From: Bacteroidales bacterium
GTDB taxonomy: Bacteria > Bacteroidota > Bacteroidia > Bacteroidales > Lentimicrobiaceae
DNA: 64,000 bases
Assembly (NCBI GenBank): GCA_016788045.1
Contig: JAEUTG010000024.1
Span: 1-64,000 of the forward strand
Reading direction: 5' to 3'
How positions within the stretch are numbered: position 1 is the first letter of the stretch; every line of letters starts with the position of its first letter. The position numbers and the translations under genes were made by a program. The notes below the pieces were generated by a model. That model saw only the letters and a program-made list of their open reading frames with translations, was not told where the DNA came from and did not search any database. This document shows, in pieces, positions 27,037 through 35,504 of the stretch.

Positions 27037-27702
27037 ATGTCCAGAATCCTGCTTGTTACAGCCCTTCTGTTCAGCCTGATGAGTGTTTCGGCACAGAAAA
27101 ACCGGTTTATCAGGCCCGATTATAAAAAAATCAGCAAAACCATACAAAAACCAGACTCTCCGCTGAATTATACATTGTTGATGGAACGCTACCGCGCCAA
27201 CGACACCACCCTCACACGCGAAGAATACCACCTGCTTTATTACGGATTTTCTCTGCAACCCGATTTCAGGCCCGATAAACAGGATGTTTATTCCGACAGT
27301 CTGCTGAAACTGATGAAACTTCCTGACCTGAAAGCAGAACAATACGATGTTATGCTGAGACTGGCCAATAAAGCACTTGAAGCCAACCCCTTCGACATGC
27401 GGTACCTCGATCCGGCCATTTATGCATACCGCATGAAGGGTAACCATGATTTGGCTCTGAAACTCGAATTCCGGCTGGGACGCATAGTTGAAACCATCTT
27501 TAACTCAGGAGATGGATTTACTGAAAAAACCGCCTTTCATGTCATTGCCATCAGTCATGAATATGACCTGTTGCGGGCGCTGGGTTTCCGGTACGGCGGA
27601 CAGCAACGTTTATCGAAAACCGGCATTGATTACCTCAAGGTTGAGCCCAACAGCTATGGGATTGAAGGCATGTTTTTTTCACTGAAAGCCATGAGCAACT
27701 AA
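27037..27702 (+). CDS. DUF4919 domain secreted protein
   Basis: 221 residues from the ATG at 27037, chosen because the signal peptide MSRILLVTALLFSLMSVSAQ begins there; the in-frame extension upstream is repeat sequence. The mature part has the typical DUF4919 layout: RPDYKKISKTIQKPDSPLNYTLLMERYRAND, EEYHLLYYGFSLQPDFRP, a TPR-like central segment (LANKALEANPFDMRYLDPAIYAY) and a C-terminal SYGIEGMFFSLKAM. These proteins are widespread in Bacteroidota, are probably periplasmic, and have no known function. It is followed by a repeat block and not clearly part of an operon. Confidence 0.8.
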   Translation: MSRILLVTALLFSLMSVSAQKNRFIRPDYKKISKTIQKPDSPLNYTLLMERYRANDTTLTREEYHLLYYGFSLQPDFRPDKQDVYSDSLLKLMKLPDLKAEQYDVMLRLANKALEANPFDMRYLDPAIYAYRMKGNHDLALKLEFRLGRIVETIFNSGDGFTEKTAFHVIAISHEYDLLRALGFRYGGQQRLSKTGIDYLKVEPNSYGIEGMFFSLKAMSN

Positions 27703-27707
27703 TGTCA

Positions 27708-27840
27708 AGTAAAAAGCCTGCCTGATTGCCTGGGCAACCAGGCAGACAGGTAAAAAGTAAAAAATCTAAAGCCTGCCTGCTTGCTTGCCGCAGTCAGGCA
27801 GGCTGTCTGCTGCGGGCAGACAAGTAAAAAGCTAAAGGCG
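27708..27840. repeat. Intergenic repeat block (AGTAAAAAG plus GCCTGCCTG palindromes)
   Basis: Three AGTAAAAAG-type phrases alternate with C/G-rich inverted repeats: GCCTGCCTG (27771-27779) with CAGGCAGGC (27795-27803), and GTCTGC with GCAGAC just after. It shares GCAGTCAGGCAGGCT and CAGGCAGACAGG with the element near 14.4-14.6 kb. Confidence 0.75.
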
Positions 27841-27888
27841 GGAATCCGGATAAATCATGAAGTATCCGTTTTAAGCCCTGCGGCAATT

Positions 27889-27896
27889 TACCTTTG
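27889..27896 (+). promoter_or_regulatory. Candidate -7 element for the GNAT-YoaP gene
   Basis: TACCTTTG fits TAnnTTTG, 30 bp before the ATG at 27926. Confidence 0.55.
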
Positions 27897-27925
27897 AAAT
27901 AACACGGGATTTTACATAATACAAC

Positions 27926-28672
27926 ATGAATTTCATTACCCTTAACCAGGACAATCTAAGCAAGGAGCATATCTGCTGCTCTATTTCTGATACCCGGGAA
28001 GATTCCGGGCTGATTAAGAAAAAAAACTGGCTGAAGGACCGGCTGAATGAAGGTCTGGTTTTCACAAAACTGGATGCCAGGGGTAAAATATTTATAGAGT
28101 ACATCCCCGCTGAGTTTGCCTGGGCCCCGATCTCTGCTGACGGATACTTTTATATCAATTGTTTCTGGGTATCAGGGAGCTACAAATCGAAAGGCTTTGG
28201 AAAACAACTGATGGAATCCTGTATCGCCGCGACTGCAGACAGCAAAGGGCTGGTGGCACTTGGTTCAAAAAAGAAAAAACCTTTTCTTTCGGATGCAGCC
28301 TATCTCAAAAAGGCCGGATTTGTCGTTTGCGACACAGCCGAACCCTATTTCGAGCTGCTGGTGCTTAAGAACAATCCTGTAGATACCAATCCCTCATTCC
28401 TTCCCCATGCCAGAAAGCCAGCCATTAATTCCGGTGCGGGAATCGACCTTTTCTATACTGCTCAATGCCCGTTTGCTCATGATTATGCCATGATTCTTGC
28501 CGATCATGCCGCTAAAACAGGCATCAACCTCAGGGTTCATCACCTCGACACGCAGCAGAAAGCCAGGAACCACCCCGCACCCTGGTCAACCTACAGCATT
28601 TTCAAAGATGGCCGGTTTGTAACCCATGAGATTCTGACTACTGCCAAACTCGACGCCCTCGCCGGGCAATAA
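27926..28672 (+). CDS. GNAT N-acetyltransferase with C-terminal YoaP domain
   Basis: 248 residues. The N-terminal about 150 residues are a GNAT fold: FINCFWVSGSYKSKGFGKQLMESCI resembles the acetyl-CoA-binding V(x)xxxxGxGxG/A motif. The C-terminal about 90 residues (GIDLFYTAQCPFAHDYAMILADHAAKTGINLRVHHLDTQQKARNHPAPWSTYSIFKDGRFVTHEILT) match the YoaP domain found at the end of YoaP-like acetyltransferases. The CPFAH segment with a thioredoxin-like look may be a redox or binding site, but this is inference. Substrate is unknown. It has its own promoter. The start at 27926 is the first ATG after the promoter. Confidence 0.85.
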   Translation: MNFITLNQDNLSKEHICCSISDTREDSGLIKKKNWLKDRLNEGLVFTKLDARGKIFIEYIPAEFAWAPISADGYFYINCFWVSGSYKSKGFGKQLMESCIAATADSKGLVALGSKKKKPFLSDAAYLKKAGFVVCDTAEPYFELLVLKNNPVDTNPSFLPHARKPAINSGAGIDLFYTAQCPFAHDYAMILADHAAKTGINLRVHHLDTQQKARNHPAPWSTYSIFKDGRFVTHEILTTAKLDALAGQ

Positions 28673-28888
28673 CCCCCTTTGTGGAATTTAATCTTTTGAT
28701 TATCAGCTACTAAAATTTCTCAGCAGCCGGTTATCCCTGTTTTCTTCCCTGAAATACCCATCTGAACAACCGGATGGTTGCCTGAAACGGACACCCTTTT
28801 TTGTCCTAATGAAGGTGGCACCAGCCCTCAGGGGCCTATTTAGAACCATTCTATGCTTTCCAACGGGTTCAACTATCTTTCAAATCAA

Positions 28889-28896
28889 TATATTTG
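28889..28896 (+). promoter_or_regulatory. Candidate -7 element upstream of the LamG membrane protein
   Basis: TATATTTG fits TAnnTTTG and would give a leader of about 110 nt before the ATG at 29012. The remaining 28673-28888 shows nothing I can name. Confidence 0.4.
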
Positions 28897-29011
28897 TGAG
28901 GAAAATGCCGCAATTGGTAACTTTCACCATCATTTAAGATATACCAGAACCACGATTGAACATAAACATCCGGAAAGAGGCTCCGGATTTCTGAACAACC
29001 AATATCCATCA

Positions 29012-30601
29012 ATGAAAATAAGCTCATCACTGATTTTACTTTCTGTTTTCCTGCTGACATCGGGTTTCAGGGCCCTGGCTGAAAATAAGTCAGACAGTCT
29101 GGTCTTTCATTTCCCCTTTAACGGAAATCTTTCGGAGCGAAACCACAAAATCAAGGCTGGGAAGTCAGAAAAAGTGAAACCGGCCACAGATCGTTCAGGA
29201 GTGGCTGACGGTGCCATAACCTTCATCAGAAATACCGGCGAGGGAGCAGCTGCAATATCACTTCCGGTGAATATCTCACCGGAGAGATTTCCTGAAATCA
29301 CGCTTTGTTTCTGGATTAAGGCGGAGGAAACCTATAAAAGCATGACCGCAGTATCGGGAGGAAATGCGCGCCTTCGCGGGTTGACTACCGATTACAGCAA
29401 TGGTGCCAACCGCTGGTCGGCTTCTGCCGGTAAAGACGGCTACATCGGCGGATCACCGGTACTGAAAGACCAATGGACCTTTATCGCCCTTGTGTATGAT
29501 GCGGATGATGAACAGGCCAGACTGATTGTGAACAATGAAGTTTTTGCCGGCAGGGCAAGGTTGCACCAGGGCTCGGATGAACTCTTGCTTGGCCCTTTGA
29601 ACGGCGCCATGGATGAACTGATGATTTTCAGCAAAATTCTGAGCCTGAACGAAATAGAAGCCATCTCAGGCATAGCGGTAACCCTGAATACCGGCGACTA
29701 TCCCATTGCCGACCGCAGCAGTTACCGCAAGCAGATGGCTGAAAAACGCCGGAGCAAAATCCGGCCCGGCGACAGGTACATTGTCGGCTATGAAGAGCTG
29801 ATCATCCGCGACAGCATCAACAGCCCGAATACGCTTTATGTATTCAGGGAAGGAGACACAGTAAGTGTAATCAGCCTGTTGGACAAAGAATGGCTCATGG
29901 TGCAGAATCAGGAACAGAAAAAGGGCTACATCACTGCCGGCACCCTAGAATCGAACAGCTTTAAAACCGGAAGCAACAAGTTGCTGTTCAGGTTCTTCAA
30001 CTGGCTGAGTCAGATTTTCAGGTTCCACAAACTCAGCAACTGGTTGTTGGTTGCAGTGTTTACTGTGATTCTTGTTTTGGTAATCCGGAACCGGAATGAA
30101 CTCAATCATTGGTTCAGTGTCAGGGGAAACCGCGATCCTGTTTCGGATGGTGATTCGAAAAGCGGCAGCCCGGTTCAAACCCGCAGGGTCAGACAGCTCG
30201 AACGGTATTTCCCGGTTATGCGCCCGAAATGGTGGATGATCTCACCCGGACTGGTTTTTGGGCTACTGCTGATTGTTGGCGGCATCTGGGACGGAAGGGA
30301 GATGGAGTGGTTCTTTAACGAAGGGGCATCCGTGATTCCGTCAGGATACACCCTCCCTATTCACTGGGTGTTGTGGACTGGTACCGCAGCTGTAATGCTG
30401 CTGACTGTTGCCCTTTTTCTGGAGAGTTTCACCATTGCAGGGCTTTGGGCAGGCCTGTTGAGGGTTGCTATGCTCACATTACTGAATCTGATGGCCGTGG
30501 TGGTGGCATTCTACCTTTCGGCTGGGTTCATTCTGGTGATTGTCGGGTTCATCCTGTTCTTGATTGCCGCTTTTGCACTGATCGGAAGAAGAAGATACTG
30601 A
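29012..30601 (+). CDS. LamG/SH3-like domain membrane protein
   Basis: 529 residues from the ATG at 29012, where the signal peptide MKISSSLILLSVFLLTSGFRALA begins; an in-frame ATG at 28853 would bury it. Residues about 28-225 are a LamG/concanavalin-like domain (LVFHFPFNGNLSE, ITLCFWIKAEE, LNGAMDELMIFSKILSLNEI). An SH3-like segment spans about 246-312 (VGYEELIIRDSINSPN...GYITAGTLE). Hydrophobic segments follow at about 343-360, 410-428, 450-470 and 483-528. It lies 36 bp upstream of the double AAA+ gene and is very probably cotranscribed. It may be the membrane-anchored, outward-facing partner of the cytoplasmic AAA+ protein. Function is not known. Confidence 0.75.
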   Translation: MKISSSLILLSVFLLTSGFRALAENKSDSLVFHFPFNGNLSERNHKIKAGKSEKVKPATDRSGVADGAITFIRNTGEGAAAISLPVNISPERFPEITLCFWIKAEETYKSMTAVSGGNARLRGLTTDYSNGANRWSASAGKDGYIGGSPVLKDQWTFIALVYDADDEQARLIVNNEVFAGRARLHQGSDELLLGPLNGAMDELMIFSKILSLNEIEAISGIAVTLNTGDYPIADRSSYRKQMAEKRRSKIRPGDRYIVGYEELIIRDSINSPNTLYVFREGDTVSVISLLDKEWLMVQNQEQKKGYITAGTLESNSFKTGSNKLLFRFFNWLSQIFRFHKLSNWLLVAVFTVILVLVIRNRNELNHWFSVRGNRDPVSDGDSKSGSPVQTRRVRQLERYFPVMRPKWWMISPGLVFGLLLIVGGIWDGREMEWFFNEGASVIPSGYTLPIHWVLWTGTAAVMLLTVALFLESFTIAGLWAGLLRVAMLTLLNLMAVVVAFYLSAGFILVIVGFILFLIAAFALIGRRRY

Positions 30602-30637
30602 AAAAAAATTAAAAATCAATAACTGAATAAACCTTCG

Positions 30638-33600
30638 ATGCGCGCTGATAACTACATTGCTACCAAAGAATTCCCAGACAAGGAAATCCAGCAAACCTGG
30701 GATTCGGGAAATTTCATTCAGGGCATTGCTGCCGACAACAACCAATGGTATCTGCTGACTACCTCCGGAAAACAATCTGGATTGCAGCGATGGGCAACCA
30801 ATACAGAATTCCCTTCTGCGGAGATCAAAGAGGGCTGGGATGAAGGTTATGATATTGTGTTTCTGGATTACGTAAGAGATCGTTGGGTGGTGATACAGGC
30901 CAAAGATACAGGGTATGCTGAACAGATCTGGCGCACAGGCAGCCGTTTCCCGGAAAAGGAAATCAAACAGGGAATCAGCGACGGACTGGTCATTACCAAC
31001 CTGGTTTATGGTGTTGACCGGTGGGCAGTAGTGATGTCGAAAGGGCCTTCGTTTAAAGACCAGACCTTTGCCACCTACAACGCCTTTCCGGAAGATGCCA
31101 TTGCCGAAGGATGGAACAGTGGCCGCGATGTCACTTCTCTGGCTTTTGGCGACGGTGAATGGGGGCTGGTGATGTCGGCCAATACCGGATACGCGACCCA
31201 GAGCTGGGCTACCCGCAACAATTTTGAACCCGACCTGATCACCGAAAAGAAAAATGCCGGGAATCAGATCAGCCGCATGTTTTATGCCGATGACATGTGG
31301 AATTATGTCTTTACAACCTTTAAAGCTTCAACTGATACGGTTAATACCGATGACGGGGGGAGCAGAACATCGGCAACCGCCCCGAAGCCTAAGTCAAAGC
31401 CTTTGAAAAAACCGGATGAAACAGCAACAACCGGTGATGCTGCCAGCCTGCTTGCCAAAGGCCGGGAACTGGCTGACAAGGATGAACACAAAGAGGCTGT
31501 TGAGTTCTTCAGGAAATCACTCCGCCTTGATGCTGACAACTGTACAACCCACAATTCACTGGGAGTTTCTCTCGACGTTCTGGGTGAAACAGATGAAGCC
31601 ATGGATTGCTTCAGAAAAGCTTTTGAACTCTGTCCGACCGATGAAGTCATACTGGGCAACCTTGTAAATCAGGTTATTAAAAACCAGTTGCCTGTTTTTG
31701 AAATCATTGCTTTTGTTGAAAAAGCCGGCAGCGATGTAACTGGCAGGATAGAATCGGAAATAACGCTCAACAACATCGCTTTTGCCTATGCCGATGCGGG
31801 CCGGCACGAAACAGCCCTGGAGTATTACAACAAGGCCCTGGATATTGATCCTGACAATGAAGGCATCAGGTCGAACATGGAACTCTCGAAATCGGTGGTT
31901 GATGACAGCAAAATCGGTGTATACATTGCTCCGGATGACACAGATGCACCGCTGGCCACAGCTTCGCCCGAATCACTTGATTTTCTTTTTAAAGAGCTGA
32001 ATAAACTCACCGGACTGGAAGACATCAAAAGCGACATGGACGCCCTGATGAAATTCATCAAAGTGGAAAAGAAGCGCAAAGAAAGGGGGCTTGCCATTGG
32101 TGGCACCACGCTGCATACAGTATTCGCCGGCCCCCCTGGCACCGGAAAAACGACCATGGCCAGACTTGTCGGGCGGTTTTTCAAAGCCATGGGTATTCTT
32201 AAAAAGGGCCATGTGGTTGAAGTAGACCGCTCGGCACTGGTGGGTGAGTATATCGGACAAACAGCCATTAAAACCAACAAGATCATCGATTCGGCCCTCG
32301 ATGGCATACTTTTTATCGATGAAGCATACAGCCTGGTACCTTCCGATTCACGCAACGATTTCGGCGAAGAAGCTGTCAATACCCTGGTTAAAAGGATGGA
32401 AGATCACAAACATAACCTGGTGGTGATCGTAGCCGGATATGAAAAAGAGATGAAGCGGTTTATCAATTCCAATCCCGGGCTTAAACACCGCTTTACCCGC
32501 TATTTCTATTTCAGGGACTATACACCGGAGCAGCTCTCGGTGATTTTCAAATCAATTTGTATTGACAAGAAGTTTATTATCACCTTTTCGGCTGAGGCCA
32601 AGGTGAAGCGGTATTTTGAGTTTCTGTACAAGTCGAAAGACAAACAGTTTGGCAATGCCCGCACAGCCCACAACCTGTTTGAAGAGGTGGTGAAGTATCA
32701 GAGTGCCCGCCTCGGTGCGGAAAACATTGATAAGCTTTCGGATGAGGAGCTTCAGACCATCAACATTGAGGATGTTACCGCCGCGGTGCGCGATGAATTT
32801 GAAGACCAGCATGTAGAGACTGTTGAAGAGGTGCTGATTGAACTGAACCAGATGGTGGGACTGGCGGAGATAAAACAGAGCATAACCACCCTGATCAACT
32901 TTATTGAAACCCAGCAGCGCCTGATTGCCAACGGGCTGGAAGCCGATGAAATCACCCTTCACTGTGTGTTTTTTGGCCCTCCCGGAACAGGGAAAACCAC
33001 GGTTGCCCGATTGCTGGGCCGCTTTTACAAAGCCCTGGGACTGCTGCCCAAAGGTCAGCTGGTTGAAGCCACCCGGGCAGATCTGGTTGCTGAATTTGTT
33101 GGCCAGACTGCAGCCAAAACCAACGCTGTAATCGACTCAGCCATGTATGGCGTTCTGTTTATCGATGAAGCCTACGCACTGTCAGCTTCAAAAGGGCAGA
33201 ATGACTTTGGTGCCGAAGCCATCACAGAACTGGTAAAACGCATGGATGATGAACGCAACAAACTGGCAGTGGTTGTTGCCGGTTATACCGAAGACATGCA
33301 GACATTCATTCAGTCAAACTCAGGTCTCGAATCGCGTTTTACCAACTACTTCTTCTTTAGGGACTACACCCCTGCTGAACTTACAGAGATATTCCGTGAA
33401 AAAGCCGGACGCAGGAAATTTGAAATCAGCGATGACGGCCTGAAGCTGGCGGGTGACTTCTTTGCTCAACTCTACAATGAAAAGTCGCGCAGTTTCGGCA
33501 ATGCCCGGATGGTCAGAAATTTCTACGAGAAACTGGTGAAGGCCCATTCCAACCGCCTGGCGGGTTTGCCCGGAGCCAACCGTCAAGAACTGATAACCTT

Positions 33601-33691
33601 TACGGCAGAAGATGTTGAAGAGGCCATTCGCACGCTCACCAGCATCATTCCCGCAGGCCAGAAGAACGAACGCAGACCGGTAGGATATTGA
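30638..33691 (+). CDS. DUF7477-like repeats, TPR and two CbbX/SpoVK-type AAA+ domains
   Basis: 1017 residues, no signal peptide, so cytoplasmic. Residues 1-225 hold about five repeats of the type (W)ATxxxFPxxEIxxxWDxGxxIxxLxYxxxxWxVV, like the DUF7477 domain known from plant MUT9-like casein kinases and some bacterial proteins. Residues about 267-420 are TPRs (AVEFFRKSLRLDADNCTTHNSLGVSLDVLG and ETALEYYNKALDIDPDN). Then two CbbX-type AAA+ modules: LTGLEDIKSDMDALMKF with Walker A GPPGTGKTT (about 497) and Walker B ILFIDEAY (about 557); and MVGLAEIKQSITTLINF with Walker A GPPGTGKTT (about 780) and Walker B VLFIDEAY (about 841). Both keep the Arg-finger-region GLxxRFT. TPR plus CbbX AAA+ recalls EccA of type VII secretion, but no other such gene is here. 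It probably remodels a protein partner; the target is unknown. Confidence 0.85.
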   Translation: MRADNYIATKEFPDKEIQQTWDSGNFIQGIAADNNQWYLLTTSGKQSGLQRWATNTEFPSAEIKEGWDEGYDIVFLDYVRDRWVVIQAKDTGYAEQIWRTGSRFPEKEIKQGISDGLVITNLVYGVDRWAVVMSKGPSFKDQTFATYNAFPEDAIAEGWNSGRDVTSLAFGDGEWGLVMSANTGYATQSWATRNNFEPDLITEKKNAGNQISRMFYADDMWNYVFTTFKASTDTVNTDDGGSRTSATAPKPKSKPLKKPDETATTGDAASLLAKGRELADKDEHKEAVEFFRKSLRLDADNCTTHNSLGVSLDVLGETDEAMDCFRKAFELCPTDEVILGNLVNQVIKNQLPVFEIIAFVEKAGSDVTGRIESEITLNNIAFAYADAGRHETALEYYNKALDIDPDNEGIRSNMELSKSVVDDSKIGVYIAPDDTDAPLATASPESLDFLFKELNKLTGLEDIKSDMDALMKFIKVEKKRKERGLAIGGTTLHTVFAGPPGTGKTTMARLVGRFFKAMGILKKGHVVEVDRSALVGEYIGQTAIKTNKIIDSALDGILFIDEAYSLVPSDSRNDFGEEAVNTLVKRMEDHKHNLVVIVAGYEKEMKRFINSNPGLKHRFTRYFYFRDYTPEQLSVIFKSICIDKKFIITFSAEAKVKRYFEFLYKSKDKQFGNARTAHNLFEEVVKYQSARLGAENIDKLSDEELQTINIEDVTAAVRDEFEDQHVETVEEVLIELNQMVGLAEIKQSITTLINFIETQQRLIANGLEADEITLHCVFFGPPGTGKTTVARLLGRFYKALGLLPKGQLVEATRADLVAEFVGQTAAKTNAVIDSAMYGVLFIDEAYALSASKGQNDFGAEAITELVKRMDDERNKLAVVVAGYTEDMQTFIQSNSGLESRFTNYFFFRDYTPAELTEIFREKAGRRKFEISDDGLKLAGDFFAQLYNEKSRSFGNARMVRNFYEKLVKAHSNRLAGLPGANRQELITFTAEDVEEAIRTLTSIIPAGQKNERRPVGY

Positions 33692-33740
33692 GGTGGGGAT
33701 TTCTCTGCACGATCAGATCAGCCAGGATTCTTCCCCGGAC

Positions 33741-33785
33741 AAAAAGTACAGGCTTCCTTCCGAAGAAATCGGAATGAAGCCTGTA
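33741..33785 (-). terminator. Terminator of the gpmA-phosphatase operon
   Basis: TACAGGCTTC (33747-33756) and GAAGCCTGTA (33776-33785) form a perfect 10-bp stem extended by TTCCG/CGGAA, followed on the minus strand by CTTTTT (33746-33741). It lies 42 bp after the phosphatase stop. It may also limit read-through from the convergent AAA+ gene. Confidence 0.8.
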
Positions 33786-33826
33786 CAATGTTAACAGCAG
33801 ATTTGCCTGCTTTTGCTTTGACTCGC

Positions 33827-34546
33827 TCAGGCCATGTCAATATTTGGCTGAACCTTCAGTTCCATACTACCCAGTTCGAGGGCAAGCAGGTTGCCGAATC
33901 CGGAGCGGTTGTTCATGTAGCATCCGTTGTCAAGATCGATAAACGGGTATCGGGATGACCGGATGGTCAAATCAATGAAATCGAGGCTGACCGGGACATG
34001 GCCATGGATAACCCTGCGGAAGTTAATTTTGTGTGGCCTGGCTTTGAACTCCTTGGTCCACAGCATGGTATGGGTATCAGACAACACATCGTCCAATTCA
34101 AAATTCAGGCCGGCATGCACCAGGATGAAGTTTTCCAGCTCGTGGTAAAACTTCAGGTTACGCATCCACTGGATGTAGTGCTCCGGAATGGCGGTCATGT
34201 CATCGGTTCCGAAACTCTGCAGCGCTTCAAGCCCGCCATGCTTCAGCCATTGCTGCTTCGAACGGTTGGTCTGCCTGAATCCGAGGAAACTGATCACCTC
34301 CTTTTCTTCCTCCCACGCTTTGATAAAAAACTCTTCGTGGTTCCCTTTCAGTGCGATGATGTCGTATCCCTGTTCCTGAAGGCTCATCACATAGTCGAGT
34401 ACACCCTTTGAATCGGGGCCCCGGTCTACAAAGTCGCCCAGAAACAACAACTGATCGTCTTTAGCAGGGACAATCTGCGATTCAACAAGCGACTTCAGTG
34501 TATGAAGACATCCATGAATATCGGGAATGACCCATTGTTTCGGCAT
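33827..34546 (-). CDS. PPP-type metallophosphoesterase (serine/threonine phosphatase-like)
   Basis: 239 residues. The PPP metal-binding motifs are in order: PDIHGCLHTL (about 9, the GDxHG block with P replacing G), FLGDFVDRGPDS (about 36, GDxVDRG) and LKGNHEEFF (about 70, GNHE), then VHAGLNF and the C-terminal RVIHGHVPV. It probably hydrolyses a phosphoester in the cytoplasm, either a phosphoprotein or a dinucleoside polyphosphate; the sequence alone does not decide. Its ATG lies 5 bp after the gpmA stop, so the two are cotranscribed. A clear terminator follows. Confidence 0.9.
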   Translation of the reverse strand: MPKQWVIPDIHGCLHTLKSLVESQIVPAKDDQLLFLGDFVDRGPDSKGVLDYVMSLQEQGYDIIALKGNHEEFFIKAWEEEKEVISFLGFRQTNRSKQQWLKHGGLEALQSFGTDDMTAIPEHYIQWMRNLKFYHELENFILVHAGLNFELDDVLSDTHTMLWTKEFKARPHKINFRRVIHGHVPVSLDFIDLTIRSSRYPFIDLDNGCYMNNRSGFGNLLALELGSMELKVQPNIDMA

Positions 34547-34551
34547 CCGCG

Positions 34552-35301
34552 TTATTTTTTGGCTTTTCCCTGATTGGCAACTTCTTCCATCAGTTTTTTA
34601 ATCACTTCGGGGTCACCGAGGAAGTAATCCTTCAGGAGGTTAAGTTCATCGTCAAACTCAAATACATAGGGGATACCGGTGGGCAGGTTAAGGCTCACAA
34701 TGTCCTGGTCGCTGATGTTTTTCAGGTATTTGATTACTGCCCTGAGACTGTTGCCATGGGCTGCCACCAGCACCTGATCGTGTGCTTTCAGCGACTCCCT
34801 GATTTCGCCTTCCCAGTAAGGAACCATACGTTCAACTGTCTCTTTCAGTGATTCGGTGAGCGGAATCAGTTCGGGATTTTCGTTTTTATAACGGGGATCC
34901 AGCCTGGGATTGCGCTCATCGGACTCAGCCAGCGGTGCAGGTGGAACATCATAACTGCGGCGCCATACCAGTACCTGTTCATCGCCATATTTAGCAGCAG
35001 TTTCTGCTTTGTTGAGCCCCTGAAGGTTTCCGTAGTGCTTTTCGTTAAGCCTCCAGCTCTTAAGCACAGGGATCCACAGCTGGTCCATTTCTTCGAGCGC
35101 CAGGTTGAGGGTTTTGATGGCCCTTTTCAGAAAAGAAGTATAAGCCAGATCAAATCTGAAACCATTCTCTTTCAACACCTTACCAGCTTCCTTCGCCTCT
35201 TTTACTCCACGTTCGGTAAGATCAACATCGGTCCACCCGGTAAAACGGTTGGTCATGTTCCATTCACTTTCACCATGCCGCAATAAAACAAGTTTCTTCA
35301 T
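34552..35301 (-). CDS. gpmA: 2,3-bisphosphoglycerate-dependent phosphoglycerate mutase
   Basis: 249 residues from the ATG at 35301 ([15 protein letters not shown]); an in-frame start at 35400 precedes the promoter and is rejected. The phospho-His motif [10 protein letters not shown] lies near residue 8, followed by [38 protein letters not shown] and the second catalytic His in [10 protein letters not shown]. It interconverts 3- and 2-phosphoglycerate in glycolysis and gluconeogenesis. Length is that of the dPGM family. It leads a two-gene unit with the phosphatase and has a good promoter about 49 bp upstream. Confidence 0.96.
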   Translation of the reverse strand: MKKLVLLRHGESEWNMTNRFTGWTDVDLTERGVKEAKEAGKVLKENGFRFDLAYTSFLKRAIKTLNLALEEMDQLWIPVLKSWRLNEKHYGNLQGLNKAETAAKYGDEQVLVWRRSYDVPPAPLAESDERNPRLDPRYKNENPELIPLTESLKETVERMVPYWEGEIRESLKAHDQVLVAAHGNSLRAVIKYLKNISDQDIVSLNLPTGIPYVFEFDDELNLLKDYFLGDPEVIKKLMEEVANQGKAKK

Positions 35302-35349
35302 ACGTTTAAATATTGTTAAGGGTAATAAAAAGTTTCGGTAAATGCGTGG

Positions 35350-35357
35350 CAAAGATA
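35350..35357 (-). promoter_or_regulatory. -7 element for gpmA
   Basis: On the minus strand this reads TATCTTTG (TAnnTTTG), about 50 bp before the gpmA ATG at 35301. Confidence 0.55.
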
Positions 35358-35458
35358 CAAAATTGCCCGCTGCTTTTCGTGAAAAACGCAGCGACTGCAT
35401 CGGATATAATGTCAGAAAAGGATTGTAACAGCCGCTTACCGGCGGGCTGAAAATTCAC

Positions 35459-35466
35459 TACCTTCG
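35459..35466 (+). promoter_or_regulatory. Candidate -7 element for the DUF2723 gene
   Basis: TACCTTCG differs from TAnnTTTG at one base and lies 38 bp before the ATG at 35505. It also argues against the in-frame TTG at 35475 as a start. Confidence 0.4.
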
Positions 35467-35504
35467 CAACTCCTTTGAAAGAAACAGCATTAAATCACTG
35501 TCAT

